Assembly (NCBI GenBank): GCA_001593875.1 | Contig: LUCA01000068.1 | Location: 1 to 7,325, forward strand | DNA length: 7,325 nucleotides | Direction of reading: 5' to 3' | From: Candidatus Bathyarchaeota archaeon B23 | Lineage (GTDB): Archaea; Thermoproteota; Bathyarchaeia; TCS64; B23 | In this document: positions 4,582 to 7,325 of the stretch, one piece after another | How positions within the stretch are numbered: position 1 is the stretch's first letter | Layout: the number at the start of each line of letters is the position of its first letter | The notes under the pieces: model-generated | Database searches by the model: none | Told to the model about the DNA's origin: nothing | The model's input: the letters and a program-made list of their open reading frames with translations, nothing else | Made by a program: the position numbers and the translations under genes

Positions 4582-6507
4582 TCACGCCAGCCGGGAGGTC
4601 TCCAAGAGCTGGGGGGCGTAGACCTCGAGGCCCCTGAGGCGGGAGAGGGCCCTCACCAGGCTCTCACATTTAGACTCCTCGCCGTGGACCACCATCACCC
4701 TCTTGGGCGTCGGCCTTATACGCTTCACGTAGCTGATGAGCTGCCTCCGATCCGAATGTCCGGAGAAGCCCTCGATGGTGTAGACCTGCATCTCCACGTT
4801 GATGACCTCCAGCTTCCCCTCGCTGTTCATCGTCTGCACCGACTTCAACCCGGATTGGATGCGTCTGCCGAGGGTGCCAGCCACCTGATAGCTGACGAAG
4901 ATGAGGGCATTCTCCTCCCAAGGGGCCAGCCGCTTGAAGTATTCGACAACCGGGCCGCCCTCCATCATCCCGGCCGTGGCGAGGATTATGCAGGGGCCGC
5001 CCTCGGCGATCTCATCTCTGATGTTGGGCTGCCTGACGACGGTGAAGTAGTCGGACTCGAAGGGATTTCGGCCCTCACGGAGTATCTGATCCTTGATCTC
5101 ATTTGAGAGGTAGTTGGGGTAGGCCGTGTGGATGCCGGTGGCCTCGGAGATCATCCCCTCGATGTAGACGGGAACCTCGGTGAGCTCCCCCATCTCCATA
5201 TATTTGTTGATGACCATCATGATCTCCTGCGCCCTGCCGACGGCCGGCACGGGTATCAGCACCTTCCCCCTCTTGAGGACGTGGTTCGCTATCTTTACGA
5301 ACTCCGCCTCCGTCTCCACCCTCGGCGGGGCCACATCCTCAGACGCCCCATAGGTGCTCTCCATGACGAGGGTCTCAACCCTCGGGAACTGGGTGGCCGC
5401 CGGCTGGAGGAGCTGCGTATAGCCGAACTTGAAGTCCCCGGTGTAGACGATGTTGTGGAGCCCCCTCCCCACGTGGAGGTGGACGATGGAGGAGCCGAGG
5501 ATGTGGCCGGCGTTGTGGAGGGTCAGCCTCACATCCGGGGCGATGTCCGTCACCTCGCCGTAGCTCAGCGGAATCGTATGCAGTATGACCTTCCTGATAT
5601 CATCCTGGCTGTAGGGGGTGGGCCTCCCCTCCTTACCCATCACGTCGAGGTAGTCGCTCTGCAGCAGCACCATCAGGCTCGCCGTCGGCTTGGAGCAGTA
5701 GATGGGGCCGTCGTAGCCGTATTTGAAGAGGTAGGGGAGGAAGCCGCAGTGATCCAGATGGGCGTGGGTGATGACGACGGCGTCGAGGGTCCTGAGGTCG
5801 AACTCCTCGACGTCGAGCCTCGGGTAGGCCTCTAGGGGGTTGAGGGAGGCGGGGTTTATTCCACAGTCCAGGAGGAGGCTGCTCTCCCTCGTCCTCACCA
5901 ATACGGCTGAGCGGCCCACCTGCCTCACGCCGCCTAGATATGTGATCCTCACATCCCCCGTCGGCTGATACATCGGCCTGAAGATGGCCTCCCCCACCTC
6001 CCTCAGGAACCGCTCCCTCTCCCTGCTCCGGGAGTAGAGGAATCCCCTGATCTGCTTGATGGTCAGCGAGGGGATCGGCGGAGACCTCACAACCCTCGGA
6101 CTCCACCGGGTTCTCTTCACGATCTCCAGCAGATGGGAGCCTCCCTTACCGATGGCGACGCCCGGCTTCTCCACCTCCAGGATGACCTCTCCAAGGGTCG
6201 GGTCGAAGTATATCTGAACTAGCCCCGCCTCCCTGGGGATGGCCTCCTTTATGACCCTCTCGGCCTCTTCCTCTGACACCCTCACCGAGGGATCCGATCG
6301 GATGACGACCCGCTTCTTGATGGAGCTGGCTATGTCGGCGACGATGTAGCTCCTCTCCATCAACATCTCAGGTCGATTGGTGTAGATGGCTATGCGGGGC
6401 CCCTCGAACTCTATCCGGGTGATGCCGATCTCTCGGGGGATATTCTCAAGTATGGAAGTCCTGATCTCCGCATAGGAGAGACCCTGAGGCTTCTGCGCCG
6501 CCCTCAT
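4582..6507 (-). CDS. fttA: aCPSF1 / FttA, KH-domain beta-CASP ribonuclease and transcription terminator
   Basis: A 641-residue homologue of eukaryotic CPSF73 that cleaves nascent RNA and ends transcription in archaea. Two KH-type domains fill about residues 1-150; the first lacks a GxxG loop, as is usual, and the second has GKGG at 120-123. The metallo-beta-lactamase part carries D214 (LLLDCG), the zinc motif THAHLDH at 247-253 (H248, H250, D252, H253), H335 (HNAGHILGS) and D358 (YTGDFK). The beta-CASP insertion spans roughly 380-580, with E383 in MESTYG, VPAVGRAQE near 420-428 and ATAGMMEGGP at 510-519; then H584 in FSGHSD and H608 in VVHGE complete the metal site. All catalytic residues are present and length is normal. 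ATG at 6507 begins one base after the psmB stop (TGAGATG), so it is co-transcribed and probably translationally coupled. Its own stop touches the stop of sepF on the other strand. Confidence 0.97.
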   Translation of the reverse strand: MRAAQKPQGLSYAEIRTSILENIPREIGITRIEFEGPRIAIYTNRPEMLMERSYIVADIASSIKKRVVIRSDPSVRVSEEEAERVIKEAIPREAGLVQIYFDPTLGEVILEVEKPGVAIGKGGSHLLEIVKRTRWSPRVVRSPPIPSLTIKQIRGFLYSRSRERERFLREVGEAIFRPMYQPTGDVRITYLGGVRQVGRSAVLVRTRESSLLLDCGINPASLNPLEAYPRLDVEEFDLRTLDAVVITHAHLDHCGFLPYLFKYGYDGPIYCSKPTASLMVLLQSDYLDVMGKEGRPTPYSQDDIRKVILHTIPLSYGEVTDIAPDVRLTLHNAGHILGSSIVHLHVGRGLHNIVYTGDFKFGYTQLLQPAATQFPRVETLVMESTYGASEDVAPPRVETEAEFVKIANHVLKRGKVLIPVPAVGRAQEIMMVINKYMEMGELTEVPVYIEGMISEATGIHTAYPNYLSNEIKDQILREGRNPFESDYFTVVRQPNIRDEIAEGGPCIILATAGMMEGGPVVEYFKRLAPWEENALIFVSYQVAGTLGRRIQSGLKSVQTMNSEGKLEVINVEMQVYTIEGFSGHSDRRQLISYVKRIRPTPKRVMVVHGEESKCESLVRALSRLRGLEVYAPQLLETSRLA

Positions 6508-6508
6508 C

Positions 6509-7135
6509 TCAGCTCAGCAGTGCACGTTTCTCCTCGGCCGTCAACTCCCTGAACCCCTCCTTCGTGATGACGGCCACATCGAAGTTGTCCCCACTCGCCA
6601 CATCCCTCTTCATCGCCGAGTCCACGGCCCTCACGACGATGGGAAGCAGCTCCTTAACGGTTCGGCCCTCCTGATACTGGTCCTCGAGGACTCCATAGGC
6701 GATGGGGGATCCGGAGCCCGTGGAGACCACCTTCTCCTCGGTGACGCTTCCGAAGGGGTCTAGAGAGTAGATGTGGGGGCCGGAGTCGTCGAAGCCTGCG
6801 ACTAGGGCCTGAAGCGGGAGAGGCATACCCACCTCCCTGTTGGAGAAGAGGAGGTTTGAGACCAGCCTGGCGGCCGCCGAGATCGGCATCGGCCTCCTAT
6901 TCTCCAGCTCGAAGAGGCAGGCGTTCGCCCGCAGTATCTCCACAACCCTCTGGGCCACGGCGACCCCGCCAGCGACGGTCATCGCCAGGCGATCCGTGAT
7001 CCTATAGACCTTCTTCGCCCTCTTGCTGGCGACGTAGGTCCCCATCGTCGCCCTGGTGTCAGTTGCCAGGATCACCCCATCTCTGCAGACGACTCCGACG
7101 GTCGTCGTCCCCCTCAACGGCTCGAAGCGATGCAT
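6509..7135 (-). CDS. psmB: 20S proteasome beta subunit
   Basis: Catalytic subunit of the archaeal proteasome, forming the two inner rings of the 20S barrel and degrading unfolded proteins. The 208-residue precursor has a short 9-residue propeptide (MHRFEPLRG) that is cut before T10, which becomes the N-terminal nucleophile (GTTTVG). The supporting active-site residues are in place: D26 and K42 (mature D17 and K33), S138 in VVSTGSGS (mature S129), and D178 with S181 in RDVASGD, matching the D166/S169 pair. It is therefore an active subunit, not an inactive paralogue. The alpha subunit is not in the window. The ATG at 7135 has a TATA box centred 25.5 nt upstream, fitting a leaderless mRNA. aCPSF1 follows after one nucleotide, an operon that puts protein turnover and RNA 3'-end formation under one promoter. 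Confidence 0.97.
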   Translation of the reverse strand: MHRFEPLRGTTTVGVVCRDGVILATDTRATMGTYVASKRAKKVYRITDRLAMTVAGGVAVAQRVVEILRANACLFELENRRPMPISAAARLVSNLLFSNREVGMPLPLQALVAGFDDSGPHIYSLDPFGSVTEEKVVSTGSGSPIAYGVLEDQYQEGRTVKELLPIVVRAVDSAMKRDVASGDNFDVAVITKEGFRELTAEEKRALLS

Positions 7136-7146
7136 ATCGGCTCCCC

Positions 7147-7176
7147 AGGAGGATAACTATATAGGAGGATCTCCTA
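7147..7176 (-). promoter_or_regulatory. psmB promoter with flanking repeats
   Basis: The minus strand reads CCTATATAGT at 7156-7165, centred 25.5 nt before the ATG at 7135. An 8-bp direct repeat (AGGAGGAT on the plus strand, 7147-7154 and 7163-7170) lies on both sides of the box, and an inverted repeat TAGGAG-GAT-CTCCTA (7162-7176) overlaps its upstream edge and the BRE position. The TATA placement is clear; an operator function for the repeats is inference. Confidence 0.6.
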
Positions 7177-7207
7177 GAAGGAGGGTCATGTATCTTAAAA
7201 GAGTATT

Positions 7208-7240
7208 CTTTAAAAACCTTTCTCGTTAAACCCTTTTAAC
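7208..7240 (+). promoter_or_regulatory. Candidate promoter of the right-edge gene
   Basis: Two TATA-like boxes face right: CTTTAAAAACC at 7208-7218, predicting a start near 7239, and CCTTTTAAC at 7232-7240, predicting a start near 7264 with a leader of about 7 nt before TTG 7271. The second lies in a perfect inverted repeat GTTAAA-CCCT-TTTAAC (7225-7240). It shares AACCCTTT with the pcm promoter. Which box is used cannot be told from sequence. Confidence 0.45.
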
Positions 7241-7270
7241 CCCTTCAGGATAGCTATTCTAACGAGAGAG

Positions 7271-7325
7271 TTGAAGGAGACTCATCGGATAGAGCTGCCT
7301 AGGATCGTCCTCGTCGGCTCCGGCG
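7271..7325 (+). CDS. egsA: Probable sn-glycerol-1-phosphate dehydrogenase, N-terminal fragment
   Basis: Eighteen codons are visible before the right edge: a TTG start, then KETHRIELPRIVLVGSG. The pattern H-x-IELP-x-x-V-x-VG-x-G is the usual opening of archaeal G1P dehydrogenase, which reduces dihydroxyacetone phosphate to the glycerol-1-phosphate backbone of archaeal lipids. No ATG or GTG lies in this frame between the upstream stop (7211-7213) and the edge, so TTG at 7271 is the only plausible start, preceded by GAGAGAG. It is divergent from psmB. With so few residues another member of the iron-dependent alcohol dehydrogenase/G1PDH/dehydroquinate synthase superfamily, or even another nucleotide-binding protein, is possible. 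Confidence 0.6.
   Translation, partial: MKETHRIELPRIVLVGSG

Noticed and set aside
5128..5835. Long plus-strand open frame opposite aCPSF1
   Set aside because: Its product is rich in H, D, V, G and L with no fold-like pattern, as expected from GC-rich antisense reading of a conserved gene with all motifs on the other strand.
1..7325. Mobile elements, CRISPR arrays, tRNA or rRNA genes, defence or toxin-antitoxin systems
   Set aside because: Nearly all DNA is accounted for by conserved housekeeping genes; no spaced direct repeats, terminal inverted repeats with transposase, or tRNA-like sequence were seen. The PIN fragment at the left edge fits Nob1 better than a VapC toxin.

Overview
This window is archaeal housekeeping DNA from a GC-rich genome. 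The archaeal markers are an aCPSF1/FttA ribonuclease, a proteasome beta subunit with its catalytic threonine, a Nob1-type PIN endonuclease, an MCT-1-like PUA protein, a SepF relative and what looks like the first codons of glycerol-1-phosphate dehydrogenase. Arginine is mostly AGG, and promoters are TATA-type with boxes about 26-28 nt upstream of start codons, which points to leaderless mRNAs. The SepF relative implies FtsZ-based division. A TACK or Bathyarchaeia-like lineage would fit, but that placement is a guess from gene content.

Layout, left to right. Positions 1-1591 (minus strand) hold a tight operon transcribed pcm, NAD kinase, nob1; nob1 runs off the left edge. Positions 1625-2764 (minus) hold a family III (CaiB/BaiF) CoA-transferase with its own promoter. 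Positions 2806-4192 (minus) hold a PUA-domain RNA-binding protein followed by ribose-phosphate pyrophosphokinase. A divergent promoter gap at 4193-4273 leads rightwards to a SepF-like gene (4274-4581, plus) that is broken by a net one-base loss near 4400. It converges on aCPSF1 with the two stop codons touching. Positions 4582-7135 (minus) hold psmB followed by aCPSF1, one nucleotide apart. A second divergent promoter gap (7136-7270) leads to the start of a probable G1P dehydrogenase gene at the right edge.

Together the genes cover core information and protein upkeep: rRNA maturation (Nob1), nascent RNA cleavage and termination (aCPSF1), translation (PUA protein), protein repair and turnover (Pcm, proteasome), cofactor and nucleotide supply (NAD kinase, Prs), division (SepF) and membrane lipid backbone synthesis (G1PDH). 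The CoA-transferase is the only gene of open metabolic role.

I found no mobile element, CRISPR array, RNA gene or defence system, and no convincing unknown multi-gene system. The points most worth a second look are the frameshifted sepF, a perfect 20-bp palindrome centred on the pcm TATA box, repeats around the psmB TATA box, and the sepF/aCPSF1 convergence with no intergenic DNA.
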